Shown: positions 1-34,500 of the stretch, one piece after another
How the letters are laid out: every line of letters begins with the position of its first letter
How positions within the stretch are numbered: position 1 is the first letter of the stretch
Origin: Ascaris suum
Lineage: Eukaryota; Nematoda; Chromadorea; Rhabditida; Ascarididae
Assembly: GCA_013433145.1 (NCBI GenBank)
Contig: CM024183.1
Location: 7,483,703 to 7,547,702, forward strand
DNA: 64,000 nt
Reading direction: 5' to 3'
The notes under the pieces: model-generated
What the model was told of the DNA's origin: nothing
Database searches by the model: none
The model's input: only the letters and a program-made list of their open reading frames with translations
Translations under genes and position numbers: made by a program

Positions 1-1509
1 AAAACTCAAAACACTGCTTTAAATTCCAGTTGAAATTTTTATGGTAATCCATATTTTTGTTTGGATTTTTAATGATTGGACGAAAAAGCCGGCAGCACAT
101 TACAAGTGGTATATTGATGACTGAAGTTGAATTTTCAATTAGTATTGAAGAGTTCTTTTTGAAGTTTTGGCATCAACTGGCTTTCCACCGTGACGTTTCA
201 CATTGTAAAATGTTTTCTTCACGCAACAACTAATTTCTTACAGTGTAAATATTATGCATATTTTCTCGTTTGTGCGTGAGGAAAGCACTTTTATTTGTTG
301 ACCAATCTGCAGTAACTTTATTCATGCGTTATAAAATTTAGTGTTATGAAAATTGTCTCGTTGTTCTTAGCGGATTATCATACCTAAGCTAAAGTATATG
401 GAGGTAACATTGCAACAGTATGCCTTCTTTCAACTTAGATCGATTGAAACGATTTTGCATATCTCTTTTTACTGACTATTTATTCTAAAAGTAGATAGTA
501 GGCAGTATGATTGTAGATTCAATTGATGGATCGTTTGGCCATATTAAGGGCTGAAACCATATGGAGAAGGGCCAGCCGGTGCACTGATTCGACTGGTCTA
601 TTCTATAGGTTTCTGCATATATCAAACTGTTGTTGGAGAAAGATCGCTAGATGTGCAACAACTAAAGGCACATCATTAGGTTACGAAGCGGAAGCGTTAG
701 AGATTTCCATGAAATAGGTAGTTTCCATTAAAATAGACAGAGAAGCATCAGAAAAGCTAGTACAATATGCAATTTTGTGTCCCGCTTATTTGCATAACCA
801 ATTTCACGATTACGCTCAAAAATGGAACTATGTGGAATAATGCTTTCGTAACTGAATTTACCTACTGCCCGGAGAAAACTTCACAGTCAATTGTCCCGAT
901 AGGTATAAAAATGAAAATTCAATGAACATTCCCCAACTGCTACAATCTGCTCTGATGCATGTCATCTTAGAATTGAAATGCATCCGTAGTCTTTGAGAGA
1001 GTGAGAGAACATTTGCTTCTTGCTGTAATCACTGGCATCAACAACAGCAACCTGGTTAATTTTCCAAAATATTGAACTACGTTGATAATGTAATAATATT
1101 CGTACCTTGATTTCAATTCAAGCTTTTAGCCATTTGCATGTCAGTTTTTTTTATTAACTGAAGGGTTACAAGTGTTCCCAAAAACTTTTTGAATGGTTTT
1201 TTTTTCTGTTTTGTGCACATTTCCCACAACACATGCTAGATGGCAGATTCTATTTGCAATCAATGTTGGATGATGGAAGTCTATGGTTGCACTGAGATGA
1301 ATGGAGGAGGGGATAGGAGAGGAGGGAAAGATGGGAGAAATGCATTCGGCGATGCGATGAAAGTTTTTGTTATCCATCTTTATAGAGTTAGTCGATTTTT
1401 GCTCAGTGCGTAGTTTATAGTTTACAGTGCATGGTTAGTCAAACGATTTATGAATGAATTTTTTTAGACGTTTTATTGCTTATTTAAAAATTCAGAATTT
1501 TATTTTCAG
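1..1509. other. Upstream intronic/unassigned sequence
   Basis: No exon is convincing here. The first exon I can chain starts at 1510 and begins with the last two bases of a split codon, so a previous exon ending in phase 1 must exist, most likely left of the window. The only acceptor-like sites (for example near 240) open into early stops. The short open frames at 523-717 and 1141-1377 have no coiled-coil character or family resemblance. Confidence 0.5.
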
Positions 1510-23219
<21,710 letters not shown>

Positions 23220-24058
23220 GCAGTACGATCTATCCGATCGTCGCAACAAAAAAAATGGTCTAATCGCATTCACCATAATTCATCGTGCTCGCACATAGAG
23301 TCTTTTGCATTTGCATATTTTTTGTTTGAAGGTTTCAAGCTTCAACTAAATTCGAGTCTCGTGGGAGACGAGCCTCCAGGAAAATTCTAGCTCCTGGAGC
23401 CTAGTTCGACGATACGACGCTTGCCTATTCAATTTCATCTCTACAAATATGATAATTGCCTACTTCATTTCTACCTCTAACGCACGCATCTATCGTTGAT
23501 AACCATGATCCTTACATTGATCCTTACAGTCAGCAAATATCGGGAAGAAATATTCGGAAAGTACAGTCCTGCGCTTCTTTAGAGGAGGGAGATCTTAATT
23601 TATTGGCACATTGTCTGCAAAGGTGAAGAGAGAGGAAGGGAATAATAAGTTTATATTGTCAAGGATGAAGATTTTCTGCTTTCTAGGATGAATTTTAAAG
23701 TATGTCCTTGAAAAATTCCGAAATCCCGTTGTACCTTGAGGTTATTTTTTTTTCTTGCAATTCATAGCTGCATAAAAAATAAGAAAAGAAGTTAGTTAAA
23801 TGCGTTCCTGTAAAATTAAAAGCTGATAAATTGTAACATATTTATCGGAACTTATATAATTCGCCCCAGGGACTTATCCTGCTAAACCTATCCTAAAACA
23901 GCGTTCAGATGCTGCGTGTGAGTACCACGATTGATACATGCATAAATGAATCAAACTGAGGATACTGTTCGTTTACAATGTATAACATCTTCTTTCCTAT
24001 CGCTTTGTTGTGTTGCTCAAACGTCCCTCTGCCTTATATAGACATTTAGTATCTATTC
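23220..24058. other. Intergenic, 3' flank of the rootletin-like gene
   Basis: No open frame with protein character and no strong AATAAA; A-rich variants such as AATAAT near 23,640 or AAAATAAG near 23,780 might serve for polyadenylation. I see nothing else here. Confidence 0.4.
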
Positions 24059-24202
24059 GAAATGTAGAAACACTTTTATGGATCTGTCTATTCGGCGAGT
24101 TATGGCTTCTGATTCCTAAACTCATAATTAAGTCGTAGTAATCAGAAGCCATGAATCATCACACCATAGACAAAATTCCATAATAGTGCATATAAACATT
24201 TC
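24059..24202. mobile_element. MITE-like inverted-repeat element
   Basis: Two arms of about 56 and 63 bases face each other around a 25-base centre. The inner 13 bases (24,102-24,114 and 24,140-24,152; ATGGCTTCTGATT) are a perfect inverted repeat. Farther out the arms stay similar, with matching words GTCTAT, TTATGGA, CAC and GAAATG at the tips. No transposase is encoded. It fits a small foldback or MITE element with eroded ends; I could not identify a target-site duplication. Confidence 0.55.
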
Positions 24203-24295
24203 AGAGAAATTTTTCATTCTATATAATTTAACTCATGATTAGAGGATTGACAGTAAAAGTAACTTCGTGCATTACAAGTACACAGAACTATGCGA

Positions 24296-24385
24296 CGCTT
24301 GCACCCGATCGAATGGGGAAACATGTATCCTGGCGTGTATCGCTTGCACCCCGATCGAATGGGGAAACATGTAACCTGGGATCAA
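24296..24385. repeat. 45-bp tandem duplication
   Basis: Two adjacent copies of a 45-bp unit containing GATCGAATGGGGAAACATGT, differing at a few bases near their 3' halves (24,296-24,340 and 24,341-24,385). Confidence 0.85.
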
Positions 24386-24774
24386 ATGTTCTGATCCGGT
24401 CTATATGTTTCATTGATTGTCTCAGTTTGAAACAATAATGATAAATATGGCAAGTTTTTATTTACGAATTAAAGCGATCCGGTTCTTCCACTAAAACTTT
24501 GACAGTGTGGATGATTGGGCTCTTCCAAAAAAAAATCGCAAGCAGCCTAAGCGGATCTTTTGCACCAAATTTTTTTACTGGCAATGAACTTTTTATTGAC
24601 ATTTTCTTTTTCTTTTTACCGGGAATTTTTCTTTCACAACATGACATGGTCCGGTGCCTAGCCTGAGTTTCTTCGTAGGCAAAATCCGAAAACGAGAACA
24701 TGGAAATTTTTTCAAATATTTTTCTTTTATTGTTACGTAACACTGCAGACGCTCCGACTCTCTTCACTCTTCAT

Positions 24775-25500
24775 TTTGATCTCCATTCATTCTTTTCTTC
24801 CTTCATTTTCATCTTGCTTGATTTTGATCTTGCTCCATTTGGTCTTGCTACATTTTGATCTTGCTTCATGTTGATCTCGCTTCACTTTCATCGGTCATCA
24901 ATTTCATCTTCCTTCATTTTGATAGTCCCTCGTTTCGATTTTAATCCATTTTAATATTCAGGGATCTTGACCTTCCCTCACATTCGTCTTCCATCATTTT
25001 GATCTTGTCTCATTTTCATCTTCCCTGATCTTGAAGTTACGTGAATATCCTATTCCCTCATTTTGATTCTTATCCATTTTCATCTTACCTCATCTACATC
25101 TTTCCTCACTTTGATCATTTTGACCATCCCTCCCTTTTACCTTCCCCGATTTTCCTCTTGATTCATTTTGATCATCCCAAGTTTTCATCTTCAGTTGTTC
25201 TAATCTTCCCTCCTTTTGATCTTCCCTCACCTCGATCCTACCTGATCTTGAGGCTGTCTTATCTTGATCCTCCCTGATTTTCATATTCCCTCACTTTCGC
25301 CTTCCCTGATTTTGAATTTACGTCATTTTTGTTTTCCTCAATTTTGATCTTCATTACTTCATCTTCATTCATTCATCATTCATCACTTCGATGCTCCCTC
25401 ATTTTGACCATCCCTCGTTCTGATCTTCCCCATTTTCATCTTCCCTCATTTTGACCTTCATTCATTTTGATCTCTGTGGATCTTGATCTTCGATTATTTT
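24775..25500. repeat. Left degenerate edge of the minisatellite
   Basis: Monomers are recognisable (CATTTTGATCTTGCTTC, TCATTTTGATCTTCC and similar), but they differ strongly from one another and show no higher-order order. Diverged edge monomers beside a more homogeneous core are typical of satellites kept uniform by unequal exchange. Confidence 0.8.
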
Positions 25501-28500
25501 GGCCATAACTGATTCTGATGTTCCTTCATTTCGATGGTCCCTGATCTCGATCTTCCCTCCTTCTGATCTCCCCATTTTGATCTTCGTTCATTCGGACCTT
25601 GGGCCTTTTGATCTCCCCCGAATTTGATCTTCGTGTTTTGACCTTAACTAATTTTGATCTTCCGTCTCTTCCATCCTCCGTAATTTTGATCCTCCGCCAT
25701 TTTGACCCTCCCCGACTTTGATCTTCGTCTACCTTGACCTTAACTATTTTGATCTTCGTCTTTTCGACCTTAACTGATCTTGATCTTCGCTCCTTTATAC
25801 CTTGGTCATTTTGACCTTCCTCGAATTTGATCTTCGTCTATTTTGGCCTTAACTGATTTTGATCTTCCGCCTTTTCTATCCTCTCTCATTTTGACCTTCC
25901 CCGCTTTTGACCTTCCTCGATTTTGATCTTTGTTTATTTTGGCCTTAACTGATCTTGATCTTCCGGTTTTTCTATAGTTCCTGATTTTGATTTTCCCTCA
26001 TTTTGATCTTCCCCGACTTTGATCTTCGTCTATTTTGGCCTTAAGTGATTTTGATCTTGCGACTTTTCCATCCTCCCGATTTGATTTTCCCTCATTTTGA
26101 CCTTCCCCGACTTTGATCTTCTTGTATTTTGGCCTTAACTGATCTTGATCTTGCGGTTTTTCTATACTCCCGATTTTGTTTTTCCCTCATTTGACCTTCC
26201 CTGACTTTGATTTTCGTGTATTTTGGCCTTGACTGATTTTTTTCTTCCGACTTTTCGATCTTCCCCATTTTGACCTTCCCCATTTTGATGATCCCCGACT
26301 TTGTTCTTTCGTCTATTTTGGCCTTAACTGATCTTGATCTTCCGCCTTTTCTATCCTCTCTCATTTTGATCTTCCCCATTTTGACCTTCCTCGATTTTCT
26401 CTTCGTTATTTTGGCTTAACTGATCTTGGTCTTGCGCCTTTCGATCCTCCCTGATTTTGATCTTCCCCCATTTTGACCCTCCGCGACTTTGATCTTCGTG
26501 TATTTTGGCCTTAACTGATCTTGATCTTCCCGCCTTCTCTATCCTCTCCCATTTTGATCTTCCCTGATTTTGATCTTCGTGTATTTTGGCCTTAACTGAT
26601 TTGATCTTGCGGTTTTTCTATCCTTCCGATTTTGACTTTCCCTCGTTTTGACCTTCCCCGATTTTGATCTTCGGTATTTTGGCCTTAAGTAATTTTGGTC
26701 TTCCGCCTCTTCCATCTTCCCTGATTTCGATCTTCCCCATCTTGACCTTCCCGACTTTGATCTTCGTCTATTTTGGCCTTAACTGATTTTGATTTTCCGC
26801 ATTTTCTATCCCTCTCATTTTGACCTTCCCCGATTTTGATCTTGGCGCCTTGATCTTAACTGTTTTGATCTTCCCTCCTTTTGACCTTCCCGATTTTGAT
26901 TTTGCTTATTTTGGGATGTCGTGATCTTGCGCCTTTCGATCCTCCCTGATTTTCATCTTCCTCATTTTGACTTCCGCGACTTTGATCTTCCTCATTTTGG
27001 CCTTAACTGATTTTGATCCTCCGCCTTTCTATCCGTCTCATTTTGACCTTCCCCGTTTTGATCTTCGTTTTTGATCTCCCCTGTCTTGATCTTCCCTCAC
27101 TTTTATCCTTCCCGATTTTGATCTTCCCTCGTTTCGACCTTCCCCGATTTGATCTTCGTGTATTTTGGCCTTAAGTGGATTTGATCTTCGACTTTTCTAT
27201 CCTTCCCGATTTTGATCTTCCCTCATTTTGACCTTCCCGACTTTGATCTTCGTGTATTTTGGCCTTAAATGATTTGAACTTGCGGTTTTTCGATCCTTCC
27301 CGATTTTGATTTTCCCTCATTTTGACCTTCCCGACCTTTGATCTTCGTGTATTTTGGCCTTAAGTGGATTTGATCTTGCGCTTTTCTATCTTCCCGTGAT
27401 TTTCCCTCATTTTGACCTTCCCCGCTTTGATCTTCGTGTATTTTGGCCTTAACTGGATTGATCTTCCGCCTTTTCTATGCTCTCTCACCTTGACCTTCCC
27501 CAATTTTGATCTTCGTGTATTTTGGCCTTAACTGACCTTGAATTTGCGGTTTTTGGATAGTTCCTGATTTTGATTTTCCCTCATTTTGACCTTCCCCAAT
27601 TTTGATCTTCGTGTATTTTGGCCCTGGCTCATTTTGATCTTGCGTTTTTTCGATCCTCCCTGATCTTGATCTTCCTCACTTTTACTTCCCTCGATTTTGA
27701 TCTTCCCCATCTTGACCTTCCTCGGTTTTGATCTTCGTGTATTTTGGCCTTAACTGATCTTGAACTTGCGGTTTTTCGATAGCTCCGATTTTGACTTTCC
27801 CTCATTTTGACCTTCCCGACTTTGATCTTCGTGTATTTTCTCCTTAAGTATTTTTTTCTTTGCCTCTTCCATGTTCCTCATTTTGATCTTCCCTCCTTTT
27901 GACCTTCCCCCATCTTGACCTTCCTCGTTTTTGATCTTCGTGTATTTTGGCCTTAACTGATCTTGAACTTGCGGTTTTTCGATAGCTCCTAATTTTGATT
28001 TTCCCTCATTTTGACCTTCCCGACTTTGATCTTCGTGTATTTTGGCCTTAAGTAATTTTTTTCTTCCCCTCTTCCATCTTCCCTCATTTTGAACTTCCCC
28101 CATTTTGGCCTTCCCCAATTTTGATCTTCGTGTATTTTGGCCTTAACTGATCTTGAACTTGCGGTTTTTCGATAGTTCCTCATTTTGATTTTCCCTCATT
28201 TTGACTTTCCCGACTTTGATCTTCGGTATTTTGGCCTTAAGTAATTTTCTTCTTCCGCCTCTTCCATCTTCCCTCATTTTGATCTTCCCTCCTTTTGACC
28301 TCCCCCATCTTGACCTTCCTCGATTTTGATCTTCGTGTTTTTTGCCTTAAGCGAATTTTTTCTTCCGCCTCTTCCATGTTCCCTCATTTTGATCTTCCCC
28401 AATTTTGATCTTCGTGTATTTTGGCCTTAGCTCATTTTGATCTTGTGTTTTTTCGATCCTCCCTGATCTTGATCTTCCCTCCTTTTGACCTTCCCCCATC

Positions 28501-31500
28501 TTGAACTTCCTCGATTTTGGTCTTCGTCTATTTTGGCCTTATTCGATCTTGATCTCCCTCCTTTTGACCTTCCCCATGTTGACCTTCCTCGATTTTGGTC
28601 TTCATCTATTCTGGCCTTAAGTAATCTTTTTCTTCCGCCTCTTTCATCTTCCCTCATTTTGATCTTCCCTCATTTTGACCTTCCCCAATTTTGATTTTCG
28701 TGTATTTTGGCCTTATCGATCTTGATCTTCCTCCTTTTGACCTTCCCCCATGTTGACCTTCTCGATTTGGTCTTCATGTATTCTGGCCTTAAGTAATCTT
28801 TTTCTTCGCCTCTTTCATCTTCCCTCATTTTGATCTTCCCCCATTTTGACCTTCCCCAATTTTGATCTTCGTGTATTTTGGCCTTATCCGATCTTGATCT
28901 TCCCTCATTTTGATCTTCCCCATTTTGACCTTCCCCATTTTGATCTTCGTGTATTTTGGCCTTATCGATCTTGATCTTCCCTCCTTTTGACTTTCCCTCA
29001 TTTTGACCTTCCCGACCTTGATCTTCGGTATTTTGGCCTTAAGTAATTTTTTTCTTCCGCCTCTTCCATCTTCCCTCATTTTGATCTTCCCCATTTTGAC
29101 CTTCCCGAATTTTGATCTTCGTGTATTTTGGCCTTAACTGACCTTGATTTGCGGTTTTTCGATTGTTCCTGATTTTGATTTCCCCCATTTTGACCTTCCC
29201 CAATTTTGATCTTCGTCTATTCTGGCCTTATCCGATCTTGATCTTCCCTCTTTTGACCTTCCCCCATCTTGACCTTCCTCGTTTTTGATCTTCGTGTATT
29301 TTGGCCTTAACTGATCTTGAACTTGCGGTTTTTCGATAGTTCCTCATTTTGATTTTCCCTCATTTTGACCTTCCCAGACTTGATCTTCGTATTTTGGCCT
29401 TAAGTAATTTGCTTCTTCCGCCTCTTCCATCTTCCTCATTTTGATCTTCCCTCCTTTTGACCTTCCCCATGTTGGCCTTCGTCGATTTTGATCTTCGTGT
29501 ATTTTGGCCTTAAGTAATCTTTTTCTTCCGCCTCTTCCATCTTCCCTCATTTTGATCTTCCCACATTTTGACCTTCCCCAATTTTGATCTTCGTGTATTT
29601 TGCCCTTAACTGATCTTGAACTTGCGGTTTTTCGATAGTTCCTGATTTTGATTTTCCCTCATTTTGACCTTCCCCGACTTTGATCTTCGTGTATTTTCTC
29701 CTTAAGTAATTTTTTTCTTCCCCTCTTCCATCTTCCCTCATTTTGAACTTCCCCCATTTCGGCCTTCCCCATTTTGATCTTCGTGTATTTTGGCCTTAAC
29801 TGATCTTGAACTTGCGGTTTTTCGATAGTTCCTGATTTTGATCTTCCCTCATTTTGACCTTCCCCGGCTTTGATCTTCGTGTATTTTCTCCTTAAGTAAT
29901 TTTTTTCTTCAGCCTCTTCCATGTTCCCTATTTTGATCTTCCCTCCTTTTGACCTTCCCCCATCTTGACGTTCCTCGTTTTTGATCTTCGTGTATTTTGG
30001 CCTTAACTGATCTTGAACTTGCGGTTTTTCGATAGCTCCTAATTTTGATTTTCCTCATTTTGACCTTCCCCGACTTTGATTTTCGTGTATTTTGGCCTTA
30101 ACTGATCTTGAACTTGCGGTTTTTCGATTGTTCCTGATTTTGATTTTCCCTCATTTTGACCTTCCCCGACTTTGATCTTCGTGCGTTTTGACGTTAAGTA
30201 ATTTTGGTCTTCCGCCTCTTCCATCTTCCCAATTTTGATCTTCGTCTATTTTGGCCTTATCCGATCTTGATCTTCCCTCCTTTTGACCTTCCCCATCTTG
30301 ACCGTCCTCGATTTTGGTCTTCATGTATTCTGGCCTTAAGTAATCTTTTTCTTCCGCCTCTTTCATCTTCCCTCATTTTGATCTTCCCCCATTTTTGACC
30401 TTCCCCAATTTTGATCTTCGTGTATTTTGGCCTTATCCGATCTTGATCTTCCCTCATTTTGATCTTCCCCATTTTGACCTTCCCGAATTTTGATCTTCGT
30501 GTATTTTGGCCTTAACTGATCTTGAACTTGCGGTTTTTCGATAGCTCCTAATTTTGATTTTCCTCATTTTGACCTTCCCGAATTTTGATCTTCGTGTATT
30601 TTGGCCTTAACTGATCTTGAACTCGCGGTTTTTCGATTGTTCCTGATTTTGATTTTCCCCCATTTTGACCTTCCCCAATTTTGATCTTCGTCTATTTTGG
30701 CCTTATCCGATCTTGATCTTCCCTCCTTTTGACCTTCCCCATCTTGACCTTCCTCGATTTTGGTCTTCATGTATTCTGGCCTTAAGTAATCTTTTTCTTC
30801 AGCCTCTTCCATGTTCCCTCATTTTGATCTTCCCTCCTTTTGACCTTCCCCAATTTTGATCTTCGTCTGTTTTGGCTTTATCCGATCTTGATCTTCCTCC
30901 TTTTGACCTTCCCCCATCTTGACCTTCCTCGTTTTTGATCTTCGTGTATTTTGGCCTTAACTGATCTTGAACTTGCGGTTTTTCGATAGCTCCTAATTTT
31001 GATTTTCCCTCATTTTGACCTTCCCCGACTTTGATTTTTTTGTATTTTGGCCTTAAGTAATTTTGGTCTTCCGCCTCTTCCATCTTCCCCCATTTGACCT
31101 TCCCCAATTTTGATCTTCGTGTATTTTGGCCCTAGCTCATTTTGATCTTGCGTTTTTTCGATCCTCCCTGATCTTCATCTTCCCTCACTTTTACCTCCCT
31201 CGATTTTGATCTTCGTGTTTTTTTGCCTTAAGTAATTTTTTTCTTCCGCCTCTTCCATGTTCCCTCATTTTGATCTTCCTCGATTTTGATCTTCGTGTGT
31301 TTTGGCCTTAAGTAATCTTTTTCTTCCGCCTCTTCCATCTTCCCTCATTTTGATCTTCCCCATTTTGACCTTCCCCAATTTTGATCTTCGTGTATTTTGG
31401 CCTTAACTGATCTTGAACTTGCGGTTTTTCGATAGTTCCTGATTTTGATCTTCCCTCCTTTTGACCTTTCCCGGCTTTGATCTTCGTGTATTTTCTCCTT

Positions 31501-34500
31501 AAGTAATTTTTTTCTTCAGCCTCTTCCATGTTCCCTCATTTTGATCTTCCCTCCTTTTGACCTTCCCCCATCTTGACCTTCCTCGTTTTTGATCTTCGTG
31601 TATTTTGGCCTTAACTGATCTTGAACTTGCGGTTTTTCGATAGCTCCTAATTTTGATTTTCCCTCATTTTGACCTTCCCCGACTTTGATTTTCGTGTATT
31701 TTGGCCTTAACTGATCTTGAACTTGCGGTTTTTCGATTGTTCCTGATTTTGATTTTCCCTCATTTTGACCTTCCCGACTTTGATCTTCGTGCGTTTTGAC
31801 GTTAAGTAATTTTGGTCTTCCGCCTCTTCCATCTTCCCCAATTTTGATCTTCGTCTATTTTGGCCTTATCCGATCTTGATCTTCCCTCCTTTTGACCTTC
31901 CCCCATGTTGACCTTCCTCGATTTTGGTCTTCATGTATTCTGGCCTTAAGTAATCTTTTTCTTCCGCCTCTTTCATCTTCCCTCATTTTGATCTTCCCCC
32001 ATTTTGACCTTCCCCAATTTTGATCTTCGTGTATTTTGGCCTTATCCGATCTTGATCTTCCCTCATTTTGATCTTCCCCATTTTGACCTTCCCGAATTTT
32101 GATCTTCGTGTATTTTGACCTTAACTGATCTTGAACTTGCGGTTTTTCGATAGCTCCTGATTTTGACTTTCCCTCATTTTGACCTTCCCCGACCTTGATC
32201 TTCGGTATTTTGGCCTTAAGTAATTTTTTTCTTCCGCTCTTCCATCTTCCCTCATTTTGATCTTCCCCATTTTGACCTTCCCGAATTTGATCTTCGTGTA
32301 TTTTGGCCTTAACTGATCTTGAACTCGCGGTTTTTCGATTGTTCCTGATTTTGATTTTCCCCCATTTTGACCTTCCCCAATTTTGATCTTCGTCTATTCT
32401 GGCCTTATCCGATCTTGATCTTCCCTCCTTTTGACCTTCCCCCATCTTGACTTCCTCGATTTTGATCTTCGTGTTTTTTTGCCTTAAGTAATTTTTTTCT
32501 TCCCTCTCTTCCATCTTCCCTCATTTTGATCTTCCCCCATTTTGGCCTTCCCCAACTTTGATCTTCGTGTTTTTTGGCCTTAACTGATCTTGAACTTGCG
32601 GTTTTTCGATAGTTCCTCATTTTGATTTTCCCTCATTTTGACCTTCCCAGACCTTGATCTTCGGTATTTTGGCCTTAAGTAATTTTCTTCTTCCGCCTCT
32701 TCCATCTTCCCTCATTTTGATCTTCCCTCCTTTTGACCTTCCCCCATGTTGGCCTTCGTCGATTTTGATCTTCGTGTATTTTGGCCTTAAGTAATCTTTT
32801 TCTTCCGCCTCTTCCATCTTCCCTCATTTTGATCTTCCCCAATTTTGATCTTCGTGTATTTTGGCCTTAGCTCATTTTGATCTTGTGTTTTTTCGATCCT
32901 CCCTGATCTTGATCTTCCCTCCTTTTGACCTTCCCCCATTTTGACCTTCCTCGATTTTGGTCTTCGTCTATTTTGGCATTATTCGATCTTGATCTTCCCT
33001 CCTTTTGACCTTCCCCCATGTTGACCTTCCTCGATTTTGGTCTTGATGTATTCTGGCCTTAGTAATCTTTTTCTTCCGCCTCTTTCATCTTCCCTCATTT
33101 TGACCTTCCCTCATTTTGACCTTCCCCAATTTTGATTTTCGTGTATTTTGGCCTTATCCGATCTTGATCTTCCCTCCTTTTGACCTTCCCCATGTTGACC
33201 TTCCTCGATTTTGATCTTCGTGTATTTTAGCCTTAAATGATCTTGAACTTGCGGTTTTTGGATAGTTCCTGATTTTGATTTTCCCTCATTTTGACCTTCC
33301 CCGATTTTTACCTTCCCCCATGTTGACCTTCCTCGATTTTGGTCTTCGTCTATTTTGGCCTATCCCATCTTGATCTTCCCTCCTTTTGACCTTCCCCCAT
33401 TTTGATGTTCCCCATTTTTGATCTTCGTGTATTTTGGCCTTAGCTCATTTTGATCTTGCGTTTTTTCGATTGTTCCTGATTTTGATTTTCCCCCATTTTG
33501 ACCTTCCCAATTTTGATCTTCGTCTATTTTGGCATTATTCGATCTTGATCTTCCCTCCTTTTGACCTCCCCCATGTTGACCTTCCTCGATTTTGGTCTTG
33601 ATGTATTCTGGCCTTAAGTAATCTTTTTCTTCCGCCTCTTTCATCTTCCCTCATTTTGACCTTCCCTCATTTTGACCTTCCCCAATTTTGATTTTCGTGT
33701 ATTTTGGCCTTATCCGATCTTGATCTTCCCTCCTTTTGACCTTCCCCCATGTTGACCTTCCTCGATTTTGATCTTCGTGTATTTTAGCCTTAACTGATCT
33801 TGAACTTGCGGTTTTTGGATAGTTCCTGATTTTGATTTTCCTCATTTTGAACTTCCCCGATTTTTACCTTCCCCCATGTTGACCTTCCTCGATTTTGGTC
33901 TTCGTCTATTTTGGCCTATCCCATCTTGATCTTCCCTCCTTTTGACCTTCCCCATTTTGACGTTCCCCAATTTTGATCTTCGTGTATTTTGGCCTTAGCT
34001 CATTTTGATCTTGCGTTTTTTCGATTGTTCCTGATTTTGATTTCCCCCATTTTGACCTTCCCCAATTTTGATCTTCGTCTATTCTGGCCTTATCCGATCT
34101 TGATCTTCCCTTTTTGACCTTCCCCCATCTTGACCTTCCTCGATTTTGATCTTCGTGTTTTTTTGCCTTAAGTAATTTTTTTCTTCCCCCTCTTCCATCT
34201 TCCCTCATTTTGATCTTCCCCCATTTTGGCCTTCCCTAACTTTGATCTTCGTGTTTTTTGGCCTTAACTGATCTTGAACTTGCGGTTTTTCGATAGTTCC
34301 TCATTTTGATTTTCCCTCATTTTGACCTTCCCAGACCTTGATCTTCGGTATTTTGGCCTTAAGTAATTTTCTTCTTCCGCCTCTTCCATCTTCCCTCATT
34401 TTGATCTTCCCTCCTTTTGACCTTCCCCCATGTTGGCCTTCGTCGATTTTGATCTTCGTGTATTTTGGCCTTAAGTAATCTTTTTCTTCCGCCTCTTTCA

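Noticed and set aside
523..717. Possible upstream exon of the rootletin-like gene
   Set aside because: No coiled-coil pattern and no acceptor or donor in the phase needed for exon 1 at 1510.
24462..24767. 101-codon minus-strand frame beside the satellite
   Set aside because: Lys-rich low-complexity centre, no recognisable family, no splice-supported neighbours.
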